Part shown: piece after piece, positions 1-6,660 of the stretch | Position numbering within the stretch: position 1 is the stretch's first letter | Layout of the letters: every line of letters begins with the position of its first letter | Source: a bacterium | GTDB taxonomy: Bacteria > Patescibacteriota > Minisyncoccia > UBA6257 | Length of the DNA: 11,948 bases | Direction of reading: 5' to 3' | NCBI GenBank assembly: GCA_021162155.1 | Contig: JAGGZF010000013.1 | Location: 1-11,948, forward strand | Notes under the pieces: model-generated | The model's input: the letters and a program-made list of their open reading frames with translations, nothing else | The model's database searches: none | Told to the model about the DNA's origin: nothing | Translations under genes and position numbers: made by a program

Positions 1-1261
1 CGTATTCCCTAATGATTAATTGCGCTTCTATGGCTCTCATAGTTTCAATAGCAACTTCTACCATAATAATCAAAGAAGCGCCGCTAATAGCCATAGTAGT
101 AATCCCGGTTATTCTTTGTAAAATTATAGGTAAGATTGCTATTAAACCCAAGAAAATTGCCCCAAAAAGAGTAACCTTCCTGCTGATAGCAGACAAAAAC
201 TGACTGGTGGTTTTACCCGGACGATAACCGGGAATAAATCCGCCTCTTTTTTGTAAATTATCAGCTAAGGAATCGGGTTCAAAGGTAATAGAAGTATAAA
301 AGAAAGTAAAGAATACCACTAAAAGAAAATACAACACTAAATAGACCCAAGAGTTAGGGCCAAAATCTTTTATCACACTAACAATTTTCAAGATAATAGC
401 ATTTTGACTTCTAGCTAAAAATTGTCCTATAAGTTGAGGAAACATCAATATGGACATAGCAAAAATAATAGGAATCATTCCCGCCTGATTAACTCTCATA
501 GGTATGTAGGTAGCCGCACCGCCATAGATTTTAGTTCCTCGCACTTGTTTAGCATAATTAACCTTAATTCTCCTTTCTCCTCTGGCTACTATCACTATTC
601 CTAGTACTATCAATAAACTCATAGCCAAAAACACTATTAAATTAGGAACTCTGGTGGGGTCTAAACTAACAAATGTTTGAAAAAATTGACGGGGTAAATT
701 AACTACTATACCAGAGAATATTATTAGAGAAATACCGTTCCCTAATTTTTGTTCTGTAATCAATTCTCCAAACCACATCAAGATAATACTAGAGGCAGTA
801 GCAATAATTACATTTCTTATTAAATCAAAGGGAGAACCAATCGTGATAACTCCCTGAGAACGTAATAAAGACAAAAATCCTAAGGACTGAAGGGCTGCCA
901 AAGGAATAGTCAATAATCTGGTATATTGTTCGAACTGCGCTCTTTCTTTATCTGTACCCTCATAAAATAATTCTTTTAGATTAGGGAAAACTATAGTCAA
1001 AAGTTGCATTATAATGCTGGCTGTAATATAGGGCCCTATACCTAAAAAGGCTATAGAGATCTTACTTAAAGCGCCACCGGTGAAAATGTTAAACAGTCCA
1101 AATATCTGATTTGCCTCAAAAAATTGCGCTAATTTCTCATGATTAACTCCAGGCAAGGGAATGGTAGCCATCAAACGAAACACTAATAAAAGTGCAATTA
1201 TTATAAGCGCTTTTTTTCTTAAATCAGGTGTTTTTAACAACCCTATTAATTTTTGGAACAT
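1..1261 (-). CDS. secY: Protein translocase subunit SecY (3' end cut by window edge)
   Basis: SecY is the channel-forming membrane subunit of the Sec translocon, which exports proteins and inserts membrane proteins together with SecE/SecG, SecA or the ribosome. Reading minus from ATG at 1261, 420 codons stay open to the edge; by comparison with the family only a short tail is missing. Visible family marks are the start MFQKLIGLLKTPDLRKK, the TM2 region with FLGIGPYITASIIMQLL (about residues 72-88), the TM4 region with FGELITEQKLGNGISLII, the loop IYGGAATYIPMRVNQAG (about 245-261), and the C5 loop GFIPGYRPGKTT, whose arginine is the conserved SecA/ribosome contact. The truncated end reads ETMRAQLIIREY, as in other SecY C-termini. 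It follows L15 by 16 bases, the usual last part of the spc operon. No Shine-Dalgarno is seen; the upstream sequence is AAGATAAGATT. Confidence 0.97.
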   Translation of the reverse strand, partial: MFQKLIGLLKTPDLRKKALIIIALLLVFRLMATIPLPGVNHEKLAQFFEANQIFGLFNIFTGGALSKISIAFLGIGPYITASIIMQLLTIVFPNLKELFYEGTDKERAQFEQYTRLLTIPLAALQSLGFLSLLRSQGVITIGSPFDLIRNVIIATASSIILMWFGELITEQKLGNGISLIIFSGIVVNLPRQFFQTFVSLDPTRVPNLIVFLAMSLLIVLGIVIVARGERRIKVNYAKQVRGTKIYGGAATYIPMRVNQAGMIPIIFAMSILMFPQLIGQFLARSQNAIILKIVSVIKDFGPNSWVYLVLYFLLVVFFTFFYTSITFEPDSLADNLQKRGGFIPGYRPGKTTSQFLSAISRKVTLFGAIFLGLIAILPIILQRITGITTMAISGASLIIMVEVAIETMRAIEAQLIIREY

Positions 1262-1277
1262 AATCTTATCTTTATTT

Positions 1278-1715
1278 TTATTTTGTTTCTACTTTTCCTC
1301 CGGCCTGAACAATAACCTCCTGAACTTTTCGAGAAACTAAGCATTTTTTAATTATATATTGTTTATCTATTTCTACCGGCTGTAAAATCTTAACAGGAAC
1401 CTTCTTGTGTTTGGCTAAATGGATTAGCCCTGCTTTTTCCAATTTTTTGGGAGTAATAGTACCGCCCTGAGGAAACTTTCTCTTAATATCTGACAAGGTA
1501 ACTACTACAGCTTTTTCCTTTTTAACAGGAAATTTAGTTCCTCTTTTTTTAGGAAACTTCAGAATTATTTCTCTTATTTGAGGTTTTATCTTGGCTCCTG
1601 CCCGAGATTTCTGTCCTTTCATTCCTCTTCCGCAATAAGTTCCTCGTTTACCACCTCTCCCTATTCTTTTCTTTTTCTTCTGTTTTGTTAATGGTTGTAG
1701 TTGATGAATTTGCAT
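1278..1715 (-). CDS. rplO: 50S ribosomal protein L15 (uL15)
   Basis: L15 is a late-assembling 50S protein that binds 23S rRNA. The protein has 145 residues, normal for the family. The N-terminal glycine/arginine-rich segment that threads into rRNA is clear: RIGRGGKRGTYCGRG (17-31) followed by MKGQKSRAG (32-40). The 'GGKRGTYxGRG' variant differs from the GxGSGxGKTxGRG of most bacteria and resembles CPR L15 proteins as I remember them. The C-terminal half (GGTITPKKLEKAGLI; KCLVSRKVQEVIVQAGGKVE) is the globular L15/L18e domain. It lies directly after S5 with 8 bases between, where L30 would be expected in most bacteria. Stop is TAA. The leader is purine-rich but has no clear SD. Confidence 0.97.
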   Translation of the reverse strand: MQIHQLQPLTKQKKKKRIGRGGKRGTYCGRGMKGQKSRAGAKIKPQIREIILKFPKKRGTKFPVKKEKAVVVTLSDIKRKFPQGGTITPKKLEKAGLIHLAKHKKVPVKILQPVEIDKQYIIKKCLVSRKVQEVIVQAGGKVETK

Positions 1716-1723
1716 ATTTAATA

Positions 1724-2194
1724 CTATTCTTTCTCTTTCTCTTTATTATTTTTCTTTAATGGTTTCAATGATTTAAGCGCCAAAATAGTGGCTCTGGCAT
1801 TATTAATAGGGTTATTAGTTCTTCCTAACACTTTAGCAGTAACATTAGGAATTCCGGACAACTTTAGTATTGCTCTTACTATTCCCCCCGCTATAATACC
1901 TTTTCCTTTTTTAGCCGGTTTTAACAATACTTTAGCGGCAGAATATTTTGCCACCACCTCATGAGGAATTGTTGCTCCTACAACAGGAACCGTAATTAAA
2001 TTTTTCTGAGCAACTCTAGTTGCTTTTTGAATTGCCTGAGCCACATCTTTTCCTTTTTCTATCCCAATGCCAACCTGAAAAGATTCTGGTTTTCCTACTG
2101 CTACTGTAGCCCTAAAACTCAACCTTTTTCCTCCGGCAGTAACACGAGCAACTCGAGCAATATCTAAAATAGTAGTCTCGAATTCCGGCTTCAT
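1724..2194 (-). CDS. rpsE: 30S ribosomal protein S5 (uS5)
   Basis: S5 is a 30S protein at the mRNA entry channel, important for decoding fidelity and, with S3 and S4, for mRNA unwinding. The N-terminal double-stranded-RNA-binding fold is visible as TILDIARVARVTAGGKRLSFRATVAVG, and the C-terminal S5 domain as TIPHEVVAKYSAAKVLLKPA, GIIAGGIVRAILKLSGI and KVLGRTNNPINNARATI. The start is uncertain. The frame is open to ATGs at 2254 and 2221 as well. I choose ATG 2194 (MKPEFETT, 156 residues) because it begins close to the conserved domain and has a purine run (AGAAGAG) upstream, while the 2254 ATG lies inside a 21-base tandem duplication. The tail is lysine/glutamate rich (KKNNKEKEKE). It is the only gene here with a complete 3' end that uses TAG as stop. 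Confidence 0.95.
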   Translation of the reverse strand: MKPEFETTILDIARVARVTAGGKRLSFRATVAVGKPESFQVGIGIEKGKDVAQAIQKATRVAQKNLITVPVVGATIPHEVVAKYSAAKVLLKPAKKGKGIIAGGIVRAILKLSGIPNVTAKVLGRTNNPINNARATILALKSLKPLKKNNKEKEKE

Positions 2195-2225
2195 ATTAAC
2201 TTTTACTCTTCTTTTATACATATTT

Positions 2226-2267
2226 ACATACAAATTTATTAAATATACATACAAGTTTATTAAAATT
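2226..2267. repeat. 21-base imperfect tandem duplication at the L18-S5 junction
   Basis: Two consecutive units, 2226-2246 and 2247-2267, differ at three positions; the plus-strand core acatacaa.tttattaaa occurs in both. The right-hand unit contains the L18 stop codon (TAA at 2260-2262) and the next in-frame TAA. The left-hand unit lies wholly in the spacer or the possible N-terminal extension of S5. A period of 21 preserves reading frame. It looks like a recent local duplication that lengthened the intergenic spacer. Confidence 0.75.
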
Positions 2268-2622
2268 GCAACCCTCCCTCGCGAGCACCTTCTGCCACCG
2301 CCTTTATCCTTCCGTGATACTTAAACCCACCTCTGTCAAACACTACTTTAGTTATCTTATGTTGCTTTGCTTTTTCTGCTAAAAGTAATCCCACTTTTTT
2401 TGCTATTTCTGTCTTTGTTCCTTTCGTTTTTCCTGAACTATCTTTTATATTTCTATCTGATACTGCCACTAAGGTTTTTCCTGCTTCGTCATCTATTAAT
2501 TGGGCGTAAATATGATTAAGAGAGCGAAAAACTGATAAACGAGGCCTCTGTAAAGTGCCCTTAATTTTGGCTTTTATTCTTAAATGGCGTCTTTTTCTTA
2601 ATTGTTTTTTCTTAATTTTCAT
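2260..2622 (-). CDS. rplR: 50S ribosomal protein L18 (uL18)
   Basis: L18 binds 5S rRNA and, with L5, anchors it in the central protuberance of the 50S subunit. The 120-residue length is typical. The basic N-terminus (KKKQLRKRRHLRIKAKIKG) is followed by RPRLSVFRSLNHIYAQLIDDEAGKTLVAVS, and the C-terminal signature is VVFDRGGFKYHGRIKAVAEGAREGGLQF, all standard for bacterial L18. It sits between L6 and S5 as in the spc operon, with a 40-base A/T-rich gap to the L6 stop. There are two successive TAA stops. No SD precedes the ATG (upstream bases TTCTTCTGAAATT). Confidence 0.97.
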   Translation of the reverse strand: MKIKKKQLRKRRHLRIKAKIKGTLQRPRLSVFRSLNHIYAQLIDDEAGKTLVAVSDRNIKDSSGKTKGTKTEIAKKVGLLLAEKAKQHKITKVVFDRGGFKYHGRIKAVAEGAREGGLQF

Positions 2623-2662
2623 AATTTCAGAAGAAAATTTTATAAAGACAAACTAATAAGAT

Positions 2663-3205
2663 TTATGTGGTACCGGCTAACTTCTTACCCGCTTTTCTTC
2701 TTACCTCTTCATCGACATATTTAATACCTTTACCTTTATAAGGTTCTACCGGCCTTTGAGACCTAATAACAGCAGCGAATTGCCCTACCTTCTCTTTAGA
2801 TAAACCGCTAACTGTTATAATATTCTTTTCTACTGACACTTCCAAGCCCTCTGGCACTGGTAGGGTTACCGGGTTAATATAGCCGATTTTCAGTATTAAA
2901 TTCTTTCCTTCTACAGAGGCCTTATAACCTACACCATTTATTTCCAATTTCTTCACAAAACCATCTTTTACACCTATTATTAGATTATTTAACAAAGAAC
3001 GCAATGTACCCCACATCTTTCTGGTAAATTTATTAAACACTTTAGGTGTTACTGATACCTGATTCCCTTTCACAGAAATTTCAAAATCTGGCGGAACTTC
3101 CAACTCTTGTTCTCCTTTGGGGCCCTTAACTCTTACTATTCCGTCTTCAATATGTAATTCTACTTCTTCTGGTATTATTATAGGTTTTTTTCCTAATCTA
3201 CTCAT
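2663..3205 (-). CDS. rplF: 50S ribosomal protein L6 (uL6)
   Basis: L6 lies at the base of the stalk next to the sarcin-ricin loop, close to the site of elongation-factor binding. Starting at ATG 3205 gives MSRLGKKPI, the canonical L6 N-terminus, and 180 residues, the usual length. Two L6 repeats are present: residues 1-80 (VRVKGPKGEQELEVP) and 81-180 (FVKKLEINGVGYKASVEG). The C-terminal rRNA-binding signature RPVEPYKGKGIKYVDEEVRRKAGK occupies 151-174. The gene starts 4 bases after the S8 stop. An in-frame TTG at 3223 would add six residues and has a perfect GGAGGAG nine bases upstream, but that motif encodes the conserved GGE of S8. I favour the ATG. Confidence 0.96.
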   Translation of the reverse strand: MSRLGKKPIIIPEEVELHIEDGIVRVKGPKGEQELEVPPDFEISVKGNQVSVTPKVFNKFTRKMWGTLRSLLNNLIIGVKDGFVKKLEINGVGYKASVEGKNLILKIGYINPVTLPVPEGLEVSVEKNIITVSGLSKEKVGQFAAVIRSQRPVEPYKGKGIKYVDEEVRRKAGKKLAGTT

Positions 3206-3209
3206 AAAA

Positions 3210-3602
3210 TTACCATATTTCAATTAAAATTTCTCCTCCTATACCCTTTTTGCGGGCTTCTTTCTGAGTCATTATGCCCTGAGAGGTAGAAACTACTTGA
3301 ATTCCCCTTCCTGCCTTAACGGGCCATAATTCTGATGCTTTCTTATATACTCTTCTAGAAGGTTTAGAAATTCTTTTAATTTCCGTTATCTGGGGCTTTT
3401 TATTCTCGTCGTAAAGTAACTCTATCTCTATGACTCTTTTAGGAATTCGACCTACTTTTCTTACATTACCTATAAACCCTTCTCTGTTCAGAATTTGTAA
3501 AATCTCCCATTTTATTTTAGAAAAAGGAACCTTCACGGTATTCTTTTTTACCGCTAAAGCGTTTTTTATTCTGGCTAACATATCAGCGATAGGATCAGTC
3601 AT
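3210..3602 (-). CDS. rpsH: 30S ribosomal protein S8 (uS8)
   Basis: S8 is a primary 16S rRNA-binding protein of the 30S platform; in E. coli it also represses the spc operon by binding its mRNA. The 130-residue length is standard. Family marks are the start MTDPIADMLARIKNA (1-15), GRIPKRVIEIELLY, the linker motif RISKPSRRVY (77-85), and the C-terminal rRNA-binding STSQGIMTQKEARKKGIGGE (105-124), ending EIW. It lies between S14 and L6 as expected. Whether it autoregulates here cannot be judged by eye. Stop is TAA; no SD precedes the start (GTGTAAAGTATT). Confidence 0.98.
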   Translation of the reverse strand: MTDPIADMLARIKNALAVKKNTVKVPFSKIKWEILQILNREGFIGNVRKVGRIPKRVIEIELLYDENKKPQITEIKRISKPSRRVYKKASELWPVKAGRGIQVVSTSQGIMTQKEARKKGIGGEILIEIW

Positions 3603-3622
3603 AATACTTTACACAATAAATT

Positions 3623-3808
3623 TTACCAACTTGCTTTTTTTACTCCCGGAATTTCTCCTTTTGAAGCCAATTCTCTAAAACAAATCCTGCACAATCCGAA
3701 TTGCCTCATATATCCTCTTTTCCTTCCACAACGCCAGCAGCGTCGTACAATTCTAGTTGAGTATTTAGGTTTCTTTTTTGCTCTTGCTATTACTGATTTT
3801 TTTGCCAT
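3623..3808 (-). CDS. rpsN: 30S ribosomal protein S14, zinc-ribbon type (uS14)
   Basis: S14 is a late-assembling protein of the 30S head near the A site. The 61-residue length and the four cysteines mark the short, zinc-binding (C+) type: C24-W-R-C27 and C40-R-I-C43, spaced C-x2-C-x12-C-x2-C. The flanks are RVVRRCWRCGRKRG-like (IVRRCWRCGRKRGYMRQFGLC) and the C-terminus FRELASKGEIPGVKKASW is the classic S14 end. It lies between L5 and S8, 11 bases after the L5 stop, which is its normal spc position. No cysteine-free paralogue is in the window. The start follows TTAATTCTT with no SD. Confidence 0.98.
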   Translation of the reverse strand: MAKKSVIARAKKKPKYSTRIVRRCWRCGRKRGYMRQFGLCRICFRELASKGEIPGVKKASW

Positions 3809-3819
3809 AAGAATTAATT

Positions 3820-4386
3820 TTACTTTTCTTCTTTATTTTTTAGAGGAAAGCCCAACAGACGATAAAGCGCTATCGCTTTCTTTCTATCCTTAGTAGTAGT
3901 CACAAAAGTTACCTCTACCCCGAAAGGAACAATATCTTGTTCCCGGCTTATTTCAGGAAAAACTAAATGCTCTTTAATACCATAATTTAAATTTCCCTGT
4001 TCGTCAATATTAGACAAAGGAATACCCCAGAAATCTCTTATTCTGGGCAGTACTATATTAATAAATTTATAAATAAAATCTTCCATTCTTTTTCCTCTTA
4101 AGGTCACTTTCAACCCAACTGGCATACCTTTTCTTATTTTAAAACTGGCTATGGATTTTCGCGCTGGCCTAATACTTGGTTTCTGGCCAGAGATTAAAGC
4201 CAATTGCTCAGATACTTTTTGTAATATTGCTTCTTTATTAGAGGCCTTATTTAACATTCTTCCTATACCTACATTAAGTACTACCTTTTCTATTTTAGGC
4301 ACGGCCATTTCGTTATGATAGCCAAACATCTTCTTCATTTCTGGAATTACTATCTTCTTAAATTGTTCTGAATATGAGGATTCCAT
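3820..4386 (-). CDS. rplE: 50S ribosomal protein L5 (uL5)
   Basis: L5 binds 5S rRNA and contacts the P-site tRNA and S13 across the subunit bridge. The product has 188 residues from ATG 4386. Visible features are VPKIEKVVLNVGIG (29-42), the RNA-binding stretch ISGQKPSIRPARKSIASFKIR (66-85), KGMPVGLKVTLRG (86-98), LPRIRDFWGI (113-122), and a C-terminal VTFVTTTKDRKKAIALYRLLGFP. An upstream in-frame GTG at 4407 would overlap the end of L24 by 17 bases. The ATG, 4 bases after the L24 stop, matches the tight-gap pattern of the operon and the U-before-ATG pattern, so I prefer it. No SD is seen. Confidence 0.96.
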   Translation of the reverse strand: MESSYSEQFKKIVIPEMKKMFGYHNEMAVPKIEKVVLNVGIGRMLNKASNKEAILQKVSEQLALISGQKPSIRPARKSIASFKIRKGMPVGLKVTLRGKRMEDFIYKFINIVLPRIRDFWGIPLSNIDEQGNLNYGIKEHLVFPEISREQDIVPFGVEVTFVTTTKDRKKAIALYRLLGFPLKNKEEK

Positions 4387-4390
4387 AGAT

Positions 4391-4702
4391 TTAGATTTTA
4401 GCACCACATTTTTTACATTTTCTAAACTTTTTATCTCCTTCTTTTATTACTCCTATTTTAGTGGGTTTTTTACAAGAAGGACAAATAAGCATTACATTAG
4501 CCCTGGAAATAGGACGAGGAACTTCTACAATTTCTCCCTTCTCTCCTACTTTCTTTGCTCTTTTAATTTTTTTTACCAAATTTAAACCCTCTACTACCAC
4601 CCGATTCTCTTTAGGTAGCACTTTAATAACCTTTCCTGTCTTTCCTTTATCCTTTCCCTTCCTGATAATAACTGTATCTCCTTTTTTGATATTTAAAGTC
4701 AT
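4391..4702 (-). CDS. rplX: 50S ribosomal protein L24 with C-terminal zinc ribbon (uL24)
   Basis: L24 is an assembly-initiating 50S protein near the peptide exit tunnel. The 103-residue chain opens with a KOW motif (IKKGDTVIIRKGKDKGKTGKV, 5-25), then GLNLVKKIKR and the IVEVPRPISRANVML segment. It ends in a four-cysteine ribbon: C74-P-S-C77 and C96-K-K-C99. This C-terminal ribbon is found in many but not all bacterial L24 proteins and suggests zinc binding. It lies between L14 and L5 with gaps of 20 and 4 bases. Start ATG 4702 follows TTTGTAGAAAT without SD; stop is TAA. Confidence 0.97.
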   Translation of the reverse strand: MTLNIKKGDTVIIRKGKDKGKTGKVIKVLPKENRVVVEGLNLVKKIKRAKKVGEKGEIVEVPRPISRANVMLICPSCKKPTKIGVIKEGDKKFRKCKKCGAKI

Positions 4703-4722
4703 ATTTCTACAAATAACTAATA

Positions 4723-5094
4723 TTACACAAACTCTGGAGCCAAAGCGGCTATCTTACTAAATTTTGCATTTTCTTTTATCTCCCTCGGCAAAACTCCTAA
4801 TAATCTATTACCTACGGGCTCCATCTTATTATTAACTATCACTACAGCATTTTCATCAAAACGGATATAAGACCCATCTTTTCTTCTAAATGGTTTCTTC
4901 TGCCATACTACTACTGCCTTAACTACATCTCCCTTTTTCACTTCTCTTCTCGGCTCTGCTACTTGCACAGAAGCCACTATTACATCTCCTATACGGGCAT
5001 ATTTCTTATAAGAACCACCTAATACTGTAAAACATCTGACTAGCTTTGCTCCGCTATTATCTATTACTTTTAATATTGTTCGTGGTTGAATCAT
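4723..5094 (-). CDS. rplN: 50S ribosomal protein L14 (uL14)
   Basis: L14 sits at the subunit interface, forms bridges to 16S rRNA, and is the docking site of the silencing factor RsfS in bacteria. The 123-residue length is canonical. Hallmarks are MIQPRTILKVIDNSGAKLVRC (1-21), IGDVIVASVQVAEPRREVKKGDVVKAVVV (35-63), and RKDGSYIRFDENAVVIVNN (71-89). The end reads MEPVGNRLLGVLPREIKENAKFSKIAALAPEFV; most bacteria have GTRIFGPVARELR in this segment, so GNRLLGVLPREI is a mild variant. The leader AAAAAGAAAAGAAAGTT is purine rich without a true SD core. Confidence 0.98.
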   Translation of the reverse strand: MIQPRTILKVIDNSGAKLVRCFTVLGGSYKKYARIGDVIVASVQVAEPRREVKKGDVVKAVVVWQKKPFRRKDGSYIRFDENAVVIVNNKMEPVGNRLLGVLPREIKENAKFSKIAALAPEFV

Positions 5095-5112
5095 AACTTT
5101 CTTTTCTTTTTA

Positions 5113-5364
5113 TTATTTTATAATGGCAACAACTTTCCACCTTTTTTCTTTAGAAATAGGCCTTGTCTCTTCTATTATTACTTTATCTCCTACCCGACAC
5201 TGATTTTCCTCATCATGGGCTTTGAACTTCTTGCTTACCCGATAATACTTCTTGTATTTAGGATGGAACTTCAATCTGGTTACCTTAACAACTACTGTCT
5301 TCTGCATCTTATCGGAAACTACTATCCCTTTCAATTTTCTTTTAGAAGTTTTTGTAGTAGACAT
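5113..5364 (-). CDS. rpsQ: 30S ribosomal protein S17 (uS17)
   Basis: S17 is a primary-binding protein at the bottom of the 30S body. From ATG 5364 the product has 83 residues, normal for the family. The OB-fold signature is KLKGIVVSDKMQKTVVVKV (10-28), followed by HPKYKKYYRVSKKFKAHDEEN (35-54) and VGDKVIIEETRPISKEKRWKVV (58-79). A TTG two codons upstream (5370) is in frame, but ATG is the better start and follows T like its neighbours. L29 ends 29 bases upstream and L14 starts 18 bases downstream. No SD is seen. Confidence 0.97.
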   Translation of the reverse strand: MSTTKTSKRKLKGIVVSDKMQKTVVVKVTRLKFHPKYKKYYRVSKKFKAHDEENQCRVGDKVIIEETRPISKEKRWKVVAIIK

Positions 5365-5393
5365 AAACAATAAAGATAATTAACAAATTAAGA

Positions 5394-5591
5394 TTACTTC
5401 ACAGAAGATTTCATTTCGTTAAGAATAGTTAATATCCGGGCTATGTCTTTCTTTAAATGCTTTATGGCTTTAATATTCTTTACTTTGCCGGCCGCTAAAT
5501 TAACTCGTAGATTATGGAGTTTCTTTTTAGAATCCACCAGAAGTTGCTGTAATTCTTCCCAACTTTTATTCCTCAATTCACTGGCTTTCAT
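5394..5591 (-). CDS. rpmC: 50S ribosomal protein L29 (uL29)
   Basis: L29 is a small two-helix protein beside the peptide exit tunnel, part of the docking platform for trigger factor and SRP. From ATG 5591 the protein is 65 residues: MKASELRNKSWEELQQLL is the standard N-terminus, and LRVNLAAGKVKNIKAIKHLKKDIARILTIL the second helix with the usual A-R-I-L-T end. An in-frame TTG upstream at 5624 would overlap the end of L16 and add eleven residues unlike the family; I reject it. It starts 19 bases after the L16 stop with no SD (AAGTTATTAACT). Confidence 0.96.
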   Translation of the reverse strand: MKASELRNKSWEELQQLLVDSKKKLHNLRVNLAAGKVKNIKAIKHLKKDIARILTILNEMKSSVK

Positions 5592-5610
5592 AGTTAATAA
5601 CTTAACAAAA

Positions 5611-6021
5611 TTATGATTTAACAAATTGAGTTTTAAGAGGCAATTTAGAAGATGCTAACCTAAAGGCCTCTCGCGCTTTCTCTTCTGAAACACCATCAAT
5701 CTCAAACAAAATTCGACCAGGTCTCACAGGTGCTACATAATACTCTACTGACCCCTTTCCTCCTCCCATAGTCACTTCAGGGGGTTTTTTGGTTATAGGT
5801 TTATCCGGAAAAACTCTTAACCAAACCTTTCCCTCTTTTTTCAAGTAACGCGCTATTACTTTTCTAGCTGCCTCTATCTGCTGGGAGGACAACCAAGTTT
5901 CAGAAAGGGCTTTTAACCCATAAGAACCAAAAACTAACTCAGTTCCTCTGGTCTCTACCTGACGATTGCGAGACCTTCCTTTTTGCCATTTGCGATGCTT
6001 GACTTTCTTTGGTGCTAACAT
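5611..6021 (-). CDS. rplP: 50S ribosomal protein L16 (uL16)
   Basis: L16 supports A-site tRNA accommodation and the peptidyl-transferase centre. The 136-residue length is exact for the family. Signatures are MLAPKKVKHRKWQKGR (1-16), the segment LVFGSYGLKALSETWLSSQQIEAARKVI (29-56), RVFPDKPITKKPPEVTMGGGKG (69-90), and VAPVRPGRILFEIDGV (96-111). R69 lies in the conserved 'R-(I/V)-FPDKP' turn. This gene has one of the few good SDs in the cluster: AGAGG at 6031-6035, nine bases upstream of ATG, inside the end of S3 (codons for KED). It starts 4 bases after the S3 stop, so coupled translation is plausible. Confidence 0.98.
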   Translation of the reverse strand: MLAPKKVKHRKWQKGRSRNRQVETRGTELVFGSYGLKALSETWLSSQQIEAARKVIARYLKKEGKVWLRVFPDKPITKKPPEVTMGGGKGSVEYYVAPVRPGRILFEIDGVSEEKAREAFRLASSKLPLKTQFVKS

Positions 6022-6025
6022 AATT

Positions 6026-6655
6026 TTAATCCTCTTTTTTATAAATCCATATTTTAATACCTATAGTACCGTAGGTGCAATGGGCTTCAGCAAATCCATA
6101 ATCAATATTGGCTCTTAAAGTAGAAAGAGGCAATTTTCCTTCTCTTAGCCATTCGTCTCTGGCAATCTCATTTCCATCTAATCTGCCTGAAATCATAATT
6201 TTAGCACCTAACACCTCTTTGTGCTGCATTATTCTGGAAAGATATCTTTTCATAACTCTACGATAAGAAATTCTTCTTTCTATATCTTCTGCTGCACTTT
6301 GGGCCATTATTTGAGCAGAAGTTTCGGGGTGTTTGATTTCCTCTACAGAAAGATTAACTTGGTATTTGTTTTTCAAGATTTTATTTATTCCCTTCTTCAG
6401 CAACTCTATTCCCTTTCCCTTCCTGCCTATCAACAAACCGGGACGAGCAGTTCGAATAATTATCTTAATACTGTTCCCCTGCCTCTCTATTTCTACATTC
6501 TCAATTCTTAATTCTTTATCTCTTTTAAGGATAAATTTTCGAATTTTATAATCCTCCTCCAATAATTGTGGGGTGTTTTTCAAATTTAACCATCTGGAAC
6601 TCCAGTTCTTTTTAATTCCTAATCTAAAACTATGTGGTGAAGTGGATTGAGCCAT
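6026..6655 (-). CDS. rpsC: 30S ribosomal protein S3 (uS3)
   Basis: S3 forms part of the mRNA entry tunnel in the 30S head and contributes to mRNA unwinding. The protein has 209 residues, a little shorter at the C-terminus than E. coli S3. The N-terminus has HSFRLGIKKNWSSRW (8-22) and LLEEDYKIRKFI (31-42). A type-II KH domain carries the loop IGRKGKGIELL (76-86). The C-terminal domain has YRRVMKRYL (131-139), which keeps the R-R-x-x-K basic residues linked to helicase activity in E. coli, then GAKIMISGRLDGNEIARDEW and GTIGIKIWIY. It lies between L22 and L16. No SD is seen (AAGCAATTTAATTATT). Confidence 0.98.
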   Translation of the reverse strand: MAQSTSPHSFRLGIKKNWSSRWLNLKNTPQLLEEDYKIRKFILKRDKELRIENVEIERQGNSIKIIIRTARPGLLIGRKGKGIELLKKGINKILKNKYQVNLSVEEIKHPETSAQIMAQSAAEDIERRISYRRVMKRYLSRIMQHKEVLGAKIMISGRLDGNEIARDEWLREGKLPLSTLRANIDYGFAEAHCTYGTIGIKIWIYKKED

Positions 6656-6660
6656 AATAA

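Noticed and set aside
12..604. Two plus-strand frames (63 and 60 codons) at the left edge
   Set aside because: They lie antisense to secY, whose minus frame is open throughout and matches the SecY family.
3430..3678. Plus-strand open frame of 82 codons opposite S8 and S14
   Set aside because: It lies antisense to two clear ribosomal genes and its composition mirrors their complement; no family resemblance.
4461..4760. Plus-strand open frame of 99 codons opposite L24
   Set aside because: Shadow of the lysine-rich L24 gene, giving an artificial phenylalanine/leucine-rich product.
5086..5373. Plus-strand frame of 95 codons opposite S17, hydrophobic
   Set aside because: Antisense to S17; the membrane-like composition comes from complementing lysine codons (AAA to TTT).
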